Below, piece after piece: positions 26,925 through 35,459 of a stretch of 51,684 nucleotides of DNA. Position 1 is the stretch's first letter. Every line of letters begins with the position of its first letter. Location: NCBI GenBank assembly GCA_030378015.1, contig JAUCGG010000012.1, forward strand, positions 1 to 51,684, given 5' to 3'. The stretch is from Desulfococcaceae bacterium HSG8 (GTDB taxonomy: Bacteria; Desulfobacterota; Desulfobacteria; Desulfobacterales; 4be13). The notes below the pieces were generated by a model, which made no database searches, had not been told where the DNA came from, and was given only the letters and a program-made list of their open reading frames with translations. A program made the translations under genes and the position numbers.

Positions 26925-28319
26925 GTGACAAATAACCGGATACTGATTGTTGACGATGACCCGGGTGTAAGAGAATCTTACGAAGAGACGCTGTCGCCTG
27001 ATCCAAGCCCGGATATAATGGACAGGGGTGCCAGTCTTTTTGGCGAACCAAAGCAAGGCAAAGAGCCAAAGAGTAAAAAAAATTATGAGCTGTTTCTGGC
27101 TGAAAACGGAGAACAGGGAGTGGAACATGTCAGATTGGCTGTTGAGCATAAAAAACCCTTTGCCGCTGCTTTTATAGATATGAAGATGCCCGGAATAGAC
27201 GGCGCGGAAACTTCGAAACGCATCTGGAAAACTGATCCGAATATCAAAATCGTCATTGTCACGGCATACAGTGAGCATACGCCTGATGACATCATACGGG
27301 TGACAGGCCGGGATGATATTTTCTACCTTCGCAAGCCCTTCAATCCCGAGGAGATAAGACAGTTTGCCAGAGCCTTCACAAATCAGTGGAACCTTGAGCG
27401 CGAAAAGGAGCTGCTGACTTCCAAGCTGGAAAAGGCAAACATGGAACTGGATGACATGAACAAAAATCTCCGGCACAAAGTTGAGGAGCAGACAACGCGA
27501 CTCATTCAGTCAGAAAAAATGGCCTCTCTGGGTGTTCTTGCCGCGGGTGTAGCGCATGAGATAAATAACCCGATTTCTTTTATCAGGGGAAACATGTCTG
27601 CCATAAAAAAATACAGTATGAGAATGGCGGCACTGTTTGAAAAATACAATCAGTTGGAGGCATGTCTGATCAGTGGGAAAAAAGACAGTATAAAAACTCT
27701 GATCCAGGAGATCGGAGGATTAAAGTCAGAACATAAGATTGACTTTATCCTGGAAGATATGGTTGATCTGGCAGAAGAATCCCTGGAAGGAACAACGCGT
27801 GTACATGATATTGTTCAGGATCTTAAAATCTTTTCACGCGTGGATGAGGCTGATTTCAAAAATATTGATCTTAATGAGACCCTGGATGCGACACTGAACA
27901 TCCTCAGGAACGAACTGAAATACAAGGCTGAAATCATAAAGGACTATGGTGACATTCCAGGGATAAAATGCTTTCCCCGAAAAATCAGCCAGGTTTTTAT
28001 GAATATCCTGATGAATGCGGCCCAGTCCATAGAAGAAAGCGGGACCATCAGAATAGCCACCCGCTATATGGAAGATGATGAGAGAGTGGAAATAAGTATT
28101 TCAGACACTGGACGCGGCATTCCGAGGGAGATTATTTCAAAAATATTCGACCCGTTCTTTACTACCAAACCTGAAGGACAGGGGACAGGACTCGGATTAA
28201 GCCTCTCTTTTGATATTGTCAGGGCGCATAGTGGTGAAATCAGGATTGAAACCGAGGAAGGGAAGGGAAGCACATTCATTATCATGCTGCCTTTCAACAC
28301 GCCTCATTCATTGAACTGA
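26925..28319 (+). CDS. Receiver-histidine kinase with receiver insertion and classical HEINN H-box
   Basis: 464 residues from GTG, with AAAGGAG 8 bases upstream. Seen: receiver with DDD at 10-12, insertion containing DRGASLFGEP, and phosphoacceptor D85 (FIDMKMPGIDG); coiled coil (about 155-200); HisKA with H211 in GVAHEINNPISF; and HATPase_c (NILMNAAQSIEE, DTGRGIP, GQGTGLGLSLS). The receiver and coil are paralogous to the 20521 product. The H-box here is the ordinary type, unlike the upstream kinase at 24382, so phosphate may flow from that kinase to this receiver and modulate a second kinase. It is the last gene of the + strand signalling block. Confidence 0.92.
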   Translation: MTNNRILIVDDDPGVRESYEETLSPDPSPDIMDRGASLFGEPKQGKEPKSKKNYELFLAENGEQGVEHVRLAVEHKKPFAAAFIDMKMPGIDGAETSKRIWKTDPNIKIVIVTAYSEHTPDDIIRVTGRDDIFYLRKPFNPEEIRQFARAFTNQWNLEREKELLTSKLEKANMELDDMNKNLRHKVEEQTTRLIQSEKMASLGVLAAGVAHEINNPISFIRGNMSAIKKYSMRMAALFEKYNQLEACLISGKKDSIKTLIQEIGGLKSEHKIDFILEDMVDLAEESLEGTTRVHDIVQDLKIFSRVDEADFKNIDLNETLDATLNILRNELKYKAEIIKDYGDIPGIKCFPRKISQVFMNILMNAAQSIEESGTIRIATRYMEDDERVEISISDTGRGIPREIISKIFDPFFTTKPEGQGTGLGLSLSFDIVRAHSGEIRIETEEGKGSTFIIMLPFNTPHSLN

Positions 28320-28785
28320 ACCAGCAGGGTCAGGGCAATTTCCAACAATGAATATACCAGACTGAGGTTTGTAGTTCCGCCTTCAGGCGGTGTCACGCCG
28401 CCTGAAGGCGGAACTACAAACTGGCCAGGGTATATTCTTTATTGGAAATCACCTAAGGCGATTTCCAATAAAGAACATACCGGATTGCAGTTCGTAGTTC
28501 CGCCTTTAGGCGGTCTCATGGCCGCCTAAAGGCGGAACTACGAACTGCGCTTGGTATCCTTCTTTTCCGGAAATCACCTAAGAAACTTGAATTAGTAAAA
28601 ACCTCTTAACCTTTAACCATTTTAACCTTTACCGCAGAGGATTCACAGAGGGCACAGAACTTTCTCCGCCATACTATGCAACAATTTCTTCCCGTTTTCC
28701 ATGACATACCCTGTGGGCAATGTTCAGCGCCAGATAGTTCCGCCTTCAGGCCGCGTTACAACTGCCTGAAGGCGGAATTGCGAAC
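28320..28785. repeat. Gap with two tandem family A elements and a third partial hairpin
   Basis: Family A copies lie at 28334-28453 and 28457-28578, sharing the TAA between them. About 28620-28660 has a GCAGAGGATTCACAGAGGG fragment. About 28736-28785 is a hairpin of GTTCCGCCTTCAGGC and complement that abuts the stop codon of the minus-strand CHAT gene. No gene seen; this is the convergent boundary between the two transcription blocks. Confidence 0.75.
28334..28578. mobile_element. Two adjacent family A elements, one with compensating arm changes
   Basis: The second copy (28457-28578) has TAA on both sides (28454-28456, 28579-28581). Its central hairpin reads CCGCCTTTAGGCGG and CCGCCTAAAGGCGG, whereas all other copies have CCGCCTTCAGGCGG and CCGCCTGAAGGCGG, so both arms changed together. 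The first copy has a degenerate left end (GGCAATTTCC) and no matching left triplet. Confidence 0.75.
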
Positions 28786-31437
28786 TTAAAGCCAATTGCC
28801 CATCAGGATAAACGGAGCCCAATAATAAGGATGGGAATAGGGTGCGGCAGGTTTGCTATCCTGTTTTTCAGCCATGCCCGGCAGTCCTTTCACTGGCCGG
28901 TTTCTTTCCCCGTCCCCGCGATTTTCCGAGCCTGTGATTTCTCCCCGGATGAACATGAGCTGCGCGTGCTGCAATACCTCGGCTTTGCCCAGGTTTTTCT
29001 CCCTGAGGCTTTTGTACATGTTCTGCATGAAAATGCCTGTGCTTCTGTCTGCCACTGACCAGAGGGTGGCAAGCACAGCTTTCGCTCCTCTTTTCTGGGC
29101 CAGAACCCCCAGCCCCTCGACTTCCCTGCCGTTTGCGTTTCTCCCGCCGCCTGTGGCTGTGTCACATGCGGAAAGGGTGAGAAGGTCAAGGTCGGTGAAC
29201 TCGAAATTCTCGTCGTGGATGTCTGCCAGGGAAAGCCTGGAGCCGTCACCCAGGAGCAGGAAGGTGTCTCTGTCCGTGCCGGGCCGGAATACAAAATGGC
29301 TGGCAAGGTGCAGCACCGGATAGGCGATGTCCAGCATATCGTTCAGGGCTTTTTTCGTGAATGCCTGGTCCAGATGAATCACCCCGGGGATTACGCCGTC
29401 TGTGTCTTGGGAGCCGGTTCTGATTACTATGCCTTCCAGTTCCTGCTTTACCGCGGGGAGTGCTGAAAATCCTTCAAGTTTGCGGGTCAGCCCCATCGCG
29501 GCCATTTCCCATTTTGGCAGAACCGGGATTGTGAGGTTGGGTTTGGCGGCCTCGGTGTAGATGATTATTCTGTACTGCTCCGCGGCATAGCCTGTGCCGT
29601 CGTGCAGCGCGGCAACGGGCAGATAGCGCAGCATTCCGTCAAGGGAAATCATCAGGGTCTTTGCTCCGGCCTGTTTCAGATCGTCTGCCACGGGTTCCAG
29701 GATATGGTTGTATAATTCTCTTGCCCCTGGAAGCGGGTCAGCGTGTCTGTTTTCCAGGCTTTCCCGGAATTCCGTGATTTTGCGGTTCAGGTCTTTGGCG
29801 GAGATGAGGGAATCCCTGGACAACTGCACATGGGGTGTGGTGAGGATGATGCGGAGTTTGCTTTCGGTGACGATATAGTGGAGTAAAACCGAATCTCCGC
29901 CCAGGTGTTTCAGGGTTGCCTGCAAGGGTTTGAGCAGCTTCAGATTTTTCTCTGCGATTTCGATTTTCCGTTTTTCATCGCTGATCTGTTCAAAGCCTGC
30001 GTAAAGTTCGTCGAGAAATTGTGTGAATGCCTTATTTGCGACCATCAGGTCTTTTTTCAACTGTTCCAGCCGGGCATCCTGTTCCGGGGTTCTTTTTTTG
30101 CGTTTCAGTTTCTCGGCTTCCTCTCCGATTTTTACAAGCCGGCTCTGAATCTCCTGATAGTCTTTTAGCCAGGGCTTTTCAAAATCCGTATAATCAGCGG
30201 TCTCGGATCGGGTTCCGCTCCGGGTCGCGTCCCGGCGGATGAAGTCGAAATATTCCTCCTGCTTTAACATGGCTAAAACCTGCCGGGCTTCGGGGAGGCG
30301 GCCCTGGTTAATCAGGAGGTCAGCGAGATGTTTGTAATATTCCTCATTTTTTTTAAGAAATGAGGTTTGCAGGGATTTTTCCAGGCCCTTGATTTTGGAG
30401 CGCATGGTCTGGATGGTGTTTACGGCCTGCTTGCCGAAAAAGATGGCGGCTCCTGGTTTCTTTGTTTTGGCAAGCAAATCGGAAAGGTTGCCTTGCACGG
30501 TTGACAGCAGCTCAGGTCTCCTACTTTTTTCCGCAAGGATCAGAGCTTTCTCAAACATGCCTATGGCCTTCTCGTACTCCCCCAACGAATAATACACCGA
30601 GCCAAGATTGTTCAGGTCTGTTGCAACATCCAGATGATCGTTGCCGAAAGCTTTTTTGTCAATATCCAGAGCCTGCTCAAACATGCCTATGGCCTTCTCG
30701 TACTCCCCCAACGCTTTGTAAACCGAGCCAAGATTGTTCAGTCGTATAGCCACGTTGGGATGATCGTTGCCGAAAGCTTTTTTGTCAATATCCAGAGCTT
30801 GCTCAAACATGCCTATGGCCTTCTCGTACTCCCCCAACTTCCTGTAAACTTCGCCAAGATTGTTCAGTCGTATAGCCACTTTGGGATGATCATTGCCGAA
30901 AGCTTTTTTGTGAATAGCCAGAGCCTTATCAAGCATGGCTTTGGCATTCTCGTACTCGCCTAACGAATCATACACTCCGGCAAGATTGTTCAACTCGGTC
31001 GCCACAGCGGGATATTCAGGCCCATGTAATTTTTTTAAAATTGCCAGAGATTCTCTGTATGCTTTTATTGCATCGGGAAAACGAAATTGCTCTTGGTAAA
31101 TATCAGCCATCCATGCTAAACGAAATGCTTCTCTTTCGGGGCGATGGACATCTTGCGCTTTTTGAAATTGCGCCAGCGCAGCCTCAAACTTCCGCTTTTT
31201 CTTCAACAATTTACCATAAGAAAAATGAGTATCCGCCTTTTTGAGAAGCGTTTCTTTTTTACACGCCTCATCTCGGCATTCTTTCAAAGCCTGTTCTAAT
31301 AGGACAAGTTCCTGCTCATATTCTTCCTCTGACCGAGCTTCCGAAGCTGCCTGGGAATATACCTCAGGCATGAAAAAGGCGCATAAAAGAAATGAACATA
31401 TCGCACATATTGTGATAAAGTGTCTTTTGGATTGCAT
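28786..31437 (-). CDS. Secreted TPR-CHAT protein, predicted caspase-like cysteine protease
   Basis: 883 residues from the ATG at 31437, which has AAGGAG 8 bases upstream and begins a signal peptide (MQSKRHFITICAIC...VYSQA); an upstream in-frame start would bury it. Seen: about six TPR units (about 60-330), three being almost exact 42-residue repeats (126-bp DNA repeats at about 30582-30959) of the kinesin-light-chain type; a helical linker (about 340-560); and a C-terminal CHAT domain with catalytic His714 in HLASHFVF and Cys758 in LSACDTATGGG. Both catalytic residues are intact. Known: CHAT domains are caspase-fold peptidases and TPR regions bind partners or substrates. Inferred: exported, so it acts outside the cytoplasm. 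It is the last gene of the minus-strand group with CHASE2 and DUF4384-like genes. Confidence 0.92.
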   Translation of the reverse strand: MQSKRHFITICAICSFLLCAFFMPEVYSQAASEARSEEEYEQELVLLEQALKECRDEACKKETLLKKADTHFSYGKLLKKKRKFEAALAQFQKAQDVHRPEREAFRLAWMADIYQEQFRFPDAIKAYRESLAILKKLHGPEYPAVATELNNLAGVYDSLGEYENAKAMLDKALAIHKKAFGNDHPKVAIRLNNLGEVYRKLGEYEKAIGMFEQALDIDKKAFGNDHPNVAIRLNNLGSVYKALGEYEKAIGMFEQALDIDKKAFGNDHLDVATDLNNLGSVYYSLGEYEKAIGMFEKALILAEKSRRPELLSTVQGNLSDLLAKTKKPGAAIFFGKQAVNTIQTMRSKIKGLEKSLQTSFLKKNEEYYKHLADLLINQGRLPEARQVLAMLKQEEYFDFIRRDATRSGTRSETADYTDFEKPWLKDYQEIQSRLVKIGEEAEKLKRKKRTPEQDARLEQLKKDLMVANKAFTQFLDELYAGFEQISDEKRKIEIAEKNLKLLKPLQATLKHLGGDSVLLHYIVTESKLRIILTTPHVQLSRDSLISAKDLNRKITEFRESLENRHADPLPGARELYNHILEPVADDLKQAGAKTLMISLDGMLRYLPVAALHDGTGYAAEQYRIIIYTEAAKPNLTIPVLPKWEMAAMGLTRKLEGFSALPAVKQELEGIVIRTGSQDTDGVIPGVIHLDQAFTKKALNDMLDIAYPVLHLASHFVFRPGTDRDTFLLLGDGSRLSLADIHDENFEFTDLDLLTLSACDTATGGGRNANGREVEGLGVLAQKRGAKAVLATLWSVADRSTGIFMQNMYKSLREKNLGKAEVLQHAQLMFIRGEITGSENRGDGERNRPVKGLPGMAEKQDSKPAAPYSHPYYWAPFILMGNWL

Positions 31438-31607
31438 GGTTGGTTCTCCTTTTTCTCTACATGGATTGAAAGCATCTACACGGATTATGTGTAAGCAAGG
31501 ATTTCCTGGTTCTGAACCGCAGATTGACACAGATTACTCAGATTTCGCTGATCAAAAATAATCCGGGTAATCCTTCAAATCAGCGGTAATCTGTGGTTCA
31601 AAACGCT
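31438..31607. repeat. Short gap with an inverted repeat
   Basis: 31514-31600 has arms GAACCGCAGATTGACACAG and the near-complement GCGGTAATCTGTGGTTC. It separates the nuclease-like gene from the CHAT gene of the same strand. Confidence 0.6.
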
Positions 31608-32468
31608 TCAAAGCCCTTCCACATCGTCCGCATAACTGTAAACCGCTATTCCCAGTTCCCTTGCAACAGCCTTTGCCCGCTCATGAACCATCGGGGAAAT
31701 GACAATCATCCTGTCAGCCTTTTTCCCATGCCTCTTCTCATAAAACCGAACCTTCCGCTCAAAAATATACATTCTGGGCTTGTCCACGGAGGATTTGATC
31801 TCGCAGATGATCAGTTCTCCGTCTCTTATGATAATGTCCAGTTCCACCTGATCCGGCCTTCCGAACACCATTCCCTCGTCATCAAACTCATTCACATTGA
31901 TGACGTTCACGCCGAAACTCTCTTGCAGAATCCCCCTGAGTCCATTGCGGAAGGAAGCCTCGGAGCGCATCCCCCACCTTGCTCCCAGTGCCCCGATGGT
32001 GCTTTTATAACTATGATCCAGCCTCTTCATCTCGGCCGCAAATTCCTGACGGAGTTCTTCCCAGCGTTGTTCACTTTTCTTGAGGCCGGCTTCCCATCGC
32101 TGTTCATTTTTTTCCCACCGTTGCTGGCTTTCCTTACGTTGAGCCTCCCATCGCTGTTCATTTTTTTCCCATCGCTGCTGGCTTTCCCTGCGTTGCGCCT
32201 CCCAGCGGATGTCGCTCTGGCGACGCTGTTCCGCCAACTCATCCCGAGCCGCCTTCCATCGCTGTTCGCTTTTTTCAAAGCGAATGTCGCTCTGGCGCCG
32301 CTGTTCCGCCAGTTCATCCATCATTCGGTCAAACCGTCTGGCGGAATCATCCTTGTCGGCAAACTGTTTCCGCCCGATACTCACAATGAAACGCCGGATT
32401 TCCTCATCCGTCTGCATGATATGGGGAAGTTCCTTCATTATAACTGTTTTGATTTCCTGTATGTTCAT
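31608..32468 (-). CDS. DUF3782-type coiled-coil protein with PD-(D/E)XK nuclease-like domain
   Basis: 286 residues from the ATG at 32468, which has GGAGG 8 bases upstream; an upstream in-frame start would add residues encoded by a repeat. Seen: N-terminal helical part (about 1-60); a highly repetitive coiled coil (about 60-150) of RRQSDIRWE and SQQRWEKNEQRWE units, again repeated at DNA level; and a C-terminal domain (about 155-286) with a conserved E in RSEASFRNGL, D in VELDIIIRDGE and ExK in ICEIKSS, the restriction-endonuclease-like core. No signal peptide, so cytoplasmic. Its function is not established. Palindromic repeats on both sides suggest it entered a CHASE2-DUF4384-CHAT operon separately. 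Confidence 0.82.
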   Translation of the reverse strand: MNIQEIKTVIMKELPHIMQTDEEIRRFIVSIGRKQFADKDDSARRFDRMMDELAEQRRQSDIRFEKSEQRWKAARDELAEQRRQSDIRWEAQRRESQQRWEKNEQRWEAQRKESQQRWEKNEQRWEAGLKKSEQRWEELRQEFAAEMKRLDHSYKSTIGALGARWGMRSEASFRNGLRGILQESFGVNVINVNEFDDEGMVFGRPDQVELDIIIRDGELIICEIKSSVDKPRMYIFERKVRFYEKRHGKKADRMIVISPMVHERAKAVARELGIAVYSYADDVEGL

Positions 32469-32574
32469 TTTGTGTCCTCCTGTCCTGACCACGAATCACA
32501 CGAATCACACGAAAAAAATACATCTATTCGTGTCATTCGTGGTTGAATTTTGGATTTGGCATTTAAACAACAAG

Positions 32575-33924
32575 TTATTTTACCAAAGCCGAAAACTCCA
32601 GCACCATCCCATCCTCATCCGGTTTTTTTCCCACAATCAGCACAAACCTGTTTTCCCCTTTATCCTCAAGCAAAAGTGCAGCTTCCGATCTGTCGCCGTA
32701 CTGAAGTTTCTTTGCCTCATCAGAGGTTGGGAAAATAGTGATCTTCCCGCCTGCAGGGTCAATGTTTACAAGTTTGCAGTAATACGCGATCCTGCTTTCG
32801 GATCTGTTTTCCAGGATAAAACTGATATATGAACACCGGGGTACAGGCTGTTTATCAATTTCTTTCCATGCCATTGTCTGACCGCAGTCATAATGTTTTT
32901 TCCCGGCACAAGGCCCGGTTCTGATGGGAACCTCAGCGCATCTTGCTTTGTCAGAACCCTGAACAGGCTTCATCAGCACCACCTGAAGATCAACAGGAAA
33001 AACCCCGGAAACCAGGTCATAATGAGCCAGAAAGCGTTCGATCAGCCCGTCCGCAAGGAGATTTTCCCCTTTACACGCGCTTTCTCCTTCTGCCAGACGA
33101 ATACTGTCAGTGTAAAGATCAGTCCCGGAACTCATGTCACTGATGAGCTGCAGATACAATGCCTGGCTCAGACCGGGGCATTGGCCTGTGTCCTTTTCGC
33201 TCACCTGCTTCAACTTAGACCGGATATTGTCAGATGCCGGTTCATCTAATATTCTGAAATGATAAACATCTGAAATTTTTTCCCCGTCTGCTTCCACATA
33301 CCATTCATAAGATACACCTGCCTGAAATGTATCATCAGCACGGAAAAATTCGCCCAGGGTCATGGGCCTGCTGACAAGAGGGTTCCCTCCTGCCTTTTCC
33401 CGGATGACAAGCTTTGCTTCCGGGTACTGCGCATTGTGAATGATATCTCCCCATTTGAAAAGAATCGGCTCGCCATAAAGAGCGGTGGTTCCGCTGATCG
33501 GACAAACAGGAATCCGGACAGCCAGTTCACGACCCCGGCTTGCAGCCTTCTCAGCTACCAATGATTCCCGTCCGATACTTTCCTTCTTTTTTGAAAGAAA
33601 ATCCGTCAGTCCCCCGGCAGAATCACATTTGCCCGGATCATAATTTACAACAATCTCATTATTTATGATCTCCCCGCAGCCTTCATGCCGATAAACCAGT
33701 TTCACCCTTTTCCCCTTATGCGGGATAATGACATCGCCATTAAAAACCTGCATATCCTGAATAAGCGGGCTGACAGCTTTCCCGTCCCGACGGAGTTCAT
33801 AGCATTTTTCCGGGCTTATCCCGGCCTTCACCTTCACTTTTCCCACAAATTCCCCTGCTCCCAGATCATGACTCGCTGACATGATCAGAAAACACACAAA
33901 AGTTGCTGTAAAAAAATATCGCAT
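32575..33924 (-). CDS. Secreted FecR-like/DUF4384-like protein
   Basis: 449 residues with GGAGG 5 bases before the ATG. Seen: signal peptide (about 1-23, ending DLGA); a beta-rich FecR-like N-terminal part (GEFVGKVKVKAG...VFNGDVIIPHKGKRVKLVY); a middle segment resembling a beta-sandwich (about 150-240; EPILFKWGD, LVIREKAGG, FQAGVSYEWYV); a helical segment (about 245-300); and a C-terminal DUF4384-like part (SYISFILENRSESRIAYYC; KITIFPTSDEA). Known: DUF4384-type and FecR-like domains often lie next to CHAT or caspase-fold genes. Inferred: periplasmic partner or target of the TPR-CHAT protein. Domain assignments are by eye. Confidence 0.7.
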   Translation of the reverse strand: MRYFFTATFVCFLIMSASHDLGAGEFVGKVKVKAGISPEKCYELRRDGKAVSPLIQDMQVFNGDVIIPHKGKRVKLVYRHEGCGEIINNEIVVNYDPGKCDSAGGLTDFLSKKKESIGRESLVAEKAASRGRELAVRIPVCPISGTTALYGEPILFKWGDIIHNAQYPEAKLVIREKAGGNPLVSRPMTLGEFFRADDTFQAGVSYEWYVEADGEKISDVYHFRILDEPASDNIRSKLKQVSEKDTGQCPGLSQALYLQLISDMSSGTDLYTDSIRLAEGESACKGENLLADGLIERFLAHYDLVSGVFPVDLQVVLMKPVQGSDKARCAEVPIRTGPCAGKKHYDCGQTMAWKEIDKQPVPRCSYISFILENRSESRIAYYCKLVNIDPAGGKITIFPTSDEAKKLQYGDRSEAALLLEDKGENRFVLIVGKKPDEDGMVLEFSALVK

Positions 33925-34045
33925 TATTCCTCCTGACTCCGACCACGAATCACACGAAAAATTCAGTAATTCATGCCATTCGTGTCATTCGTGGTTAAAT
34001 TAAATGAAAAAAAATTCAGTCATTCGTGTAATTCGTGTGATTCGT
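33925..34045. repeat. CACGAATCACACGAA-type repeat between and into genes
   Basis: Inverted copies of CCACGAATCACACGAA and TTCGTGT.ATTCGTGG fill 33941-34045 and overlap the end of the CHASE2 gene. A second set lies at 32491-32545 upstream of the nuclease-like gene, and a third, more diverged, at about 43008-43053. Confidence 0.7.
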
Positions 34046-35459
34046 GGTTCACCCAGTCTTCCAGTATCTCCTGGAACCCGATAATATTTTCAAAGATTCC
34101 GATACCCGCAAGCATAAGCCAGAAATCCAGGAACAATCCCCATCTCGTGAATACATAGACACTTAACAGTTTATGCAAAATACAGAGAATCGCCGTAAGC
34201 GTCAGCGCGGCAGGCGCGAAGTCGAGATAAAGAAAAATCATAGCAGCCAAAACAATCAGCACAGCCTGTGCTGAGTATTTATATTTCAGGGAAACCTCCC
34301 GGAGCTGCTCCCCTTTGAGAAAGATGTTCATCCCGTTTGCCAGCAGAAAAACCCCGTGCATATCACCAACCGGCGTGGCGTGTATATCTTCCATTTCTTT
34401 ATGCTCGGAACCGATGAAAATTGTTTTCCCGTAATATATGCCCGAACCGGGGTCAGTGTCGTCAAGTTCGGCAGAAGTCCTTTTCATGTCAAAAAGCAGG
34501 TCTGAATCCGGCACAATACGAAACTTGTATCTGGCAGGCAGGCACTCGCTCCCAGCATCCTGACGGCGGATTCGAATGGGTTCGCTGCCTTCGGGAGCAG
34601 GAATCAGAATTTCTCTCCATGAATCCCTCATGAATCGGGCCCGTGTCTGCTCCAGGATTTCATTGCCTTTTTTCATCCCATACCATTGATAAACAGCAGC
34701 CAGGACGGACATGGAAAGGGTGAAACTGCCTTTGTCATCTTTTTCATACAGACGAAAATGCCTGACTTTCGAATCCGAAGGATTGCGGAAAATCCCGGGC
34801 GTTCCCTGTCTGATAACCTCGCTGTGTTTCTCCAGCAGGTCATGAAAGCGGCAGACATATCCGGAATGCAGGTTTTCTCCGCACACCTCCCTGACCCGCG
34901 GCAAAATAATGACCGCATCTTTTTTCTTTGCAAGGACTGCGGCATCATCCAGCAGCTTCAGGAAAGCCCGGTTCTCATCCTTAATCGGCACTGGTTTATC
35001 CGTTTCGATATCTGCCACAACAACCTTTGCCCCGAGTTTCAGCGACCTGATAACCGCTTTTCCCAAGCTCCTGCGGGGTGTCCAGAAATCCCTGCCCGGA
35101 TTTTCTTCATAAGCAGAACTGTCAAAAGTCACCAGTTGAATTGCATCAGAGACAGCCCCGCGCTCTGCAACTGTTTTCTGAAAATCCTTTTCCACCAGAT
35201 CATCATAGGTTTCATTAAGCAATTGCTGGCCCATTTTGGTACAAGGAGCCAGGTGAAGGAGTGCGGCCACGGCTGCTGCCCAAAACAGATTTTCAAAAAA
35301 ACGCTTGCGCTTTCCAAGGGGCCATGATCTTTGCCAGTTAAAAAAGTCAGCCGGCCCCTGGAGAAATGTTTTCAGAAAATCAAAAGTCACTAGGGAAATG
35401 AGTATTATCCTGATGAGGTTGAACAGTTTTCTGTAGAGTATTGACCTGAAAAATATCAT
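34020..35459 (-). CDS. CHASE2-domain membrane protein without cytoplasmic output domain
   Basis: 479 residues. Seen: N-terminal segment and one membrane helix (about 57-74), a CHASE2-type extracytoplasmic domain (about 80-390; LNETYDDLV, LVTFDSSAYEENPGRDFWTPRRSLGKAVIRSL, GKTIFIGSEH, ATPVGDMHGVFLLANGMN), and three C-terminal membrane helices (about 395-465). It then stops: no kinase, cyclase or CHAT domain follows. The last nine residues (NHESHELHE) are encoded by the intergenic CACGAATCACACGAA-type repeat. CHASE2 is a sensory domain, in cyanobacteria often fused to CHAT; here the two are separate genes of one strand group. First gene of the group; the ribosome site is weak. Confidence 0.85.
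   Translation of the reverse strand: MIFFRSILYRKLFNLIRIILISLVTFDFLKTFLQGPADFFNWQRSWPLGKRKRFFENLFWAAAVAALLHLAPCTKMGQQLLNETYDDLVEKDFQKTVAERGAVSDAIQLVTFDSSAYEENPGRDFWTPRRSLGKAVIRSLKLGAKVVVADIETDKPVPIKDENRAFLKLLDDAAVLAKKKDAVIILPRVREVCGENLHSGYVCRFHDLLEKHSEVIRQGTPGIFRNPSDSKVRHFRLYEKDDKGSFTLSMSVLAAVYQWYGMKKGNEILEQTRARFMRDSWREILIPAPEGSEPIRIRRQDAGSECLPARYKFRIVPDSDLLFDMKRTSAELDDTDPGSGIYYGKTIFIGSEHKEMEDIHATPVGDMHGVFLLANGMNIFLKGEQLREVSLKYKYSAQAVLIVLAAMIFLYLDFAPAALTLTAILCILHKLLSVYVFTRWGLFLDFWLMLAGIGIFENIIGFQEILEDWVNHESHELHE

Noticed and set aside
31593..32546. 317-residue + strand ORF opposite the nuclease-like gene
   Set aside because: It is the antisense of a repetitive coiled-coil gene, with low-complexity FP/SLFIF repeats and no ribosome site.
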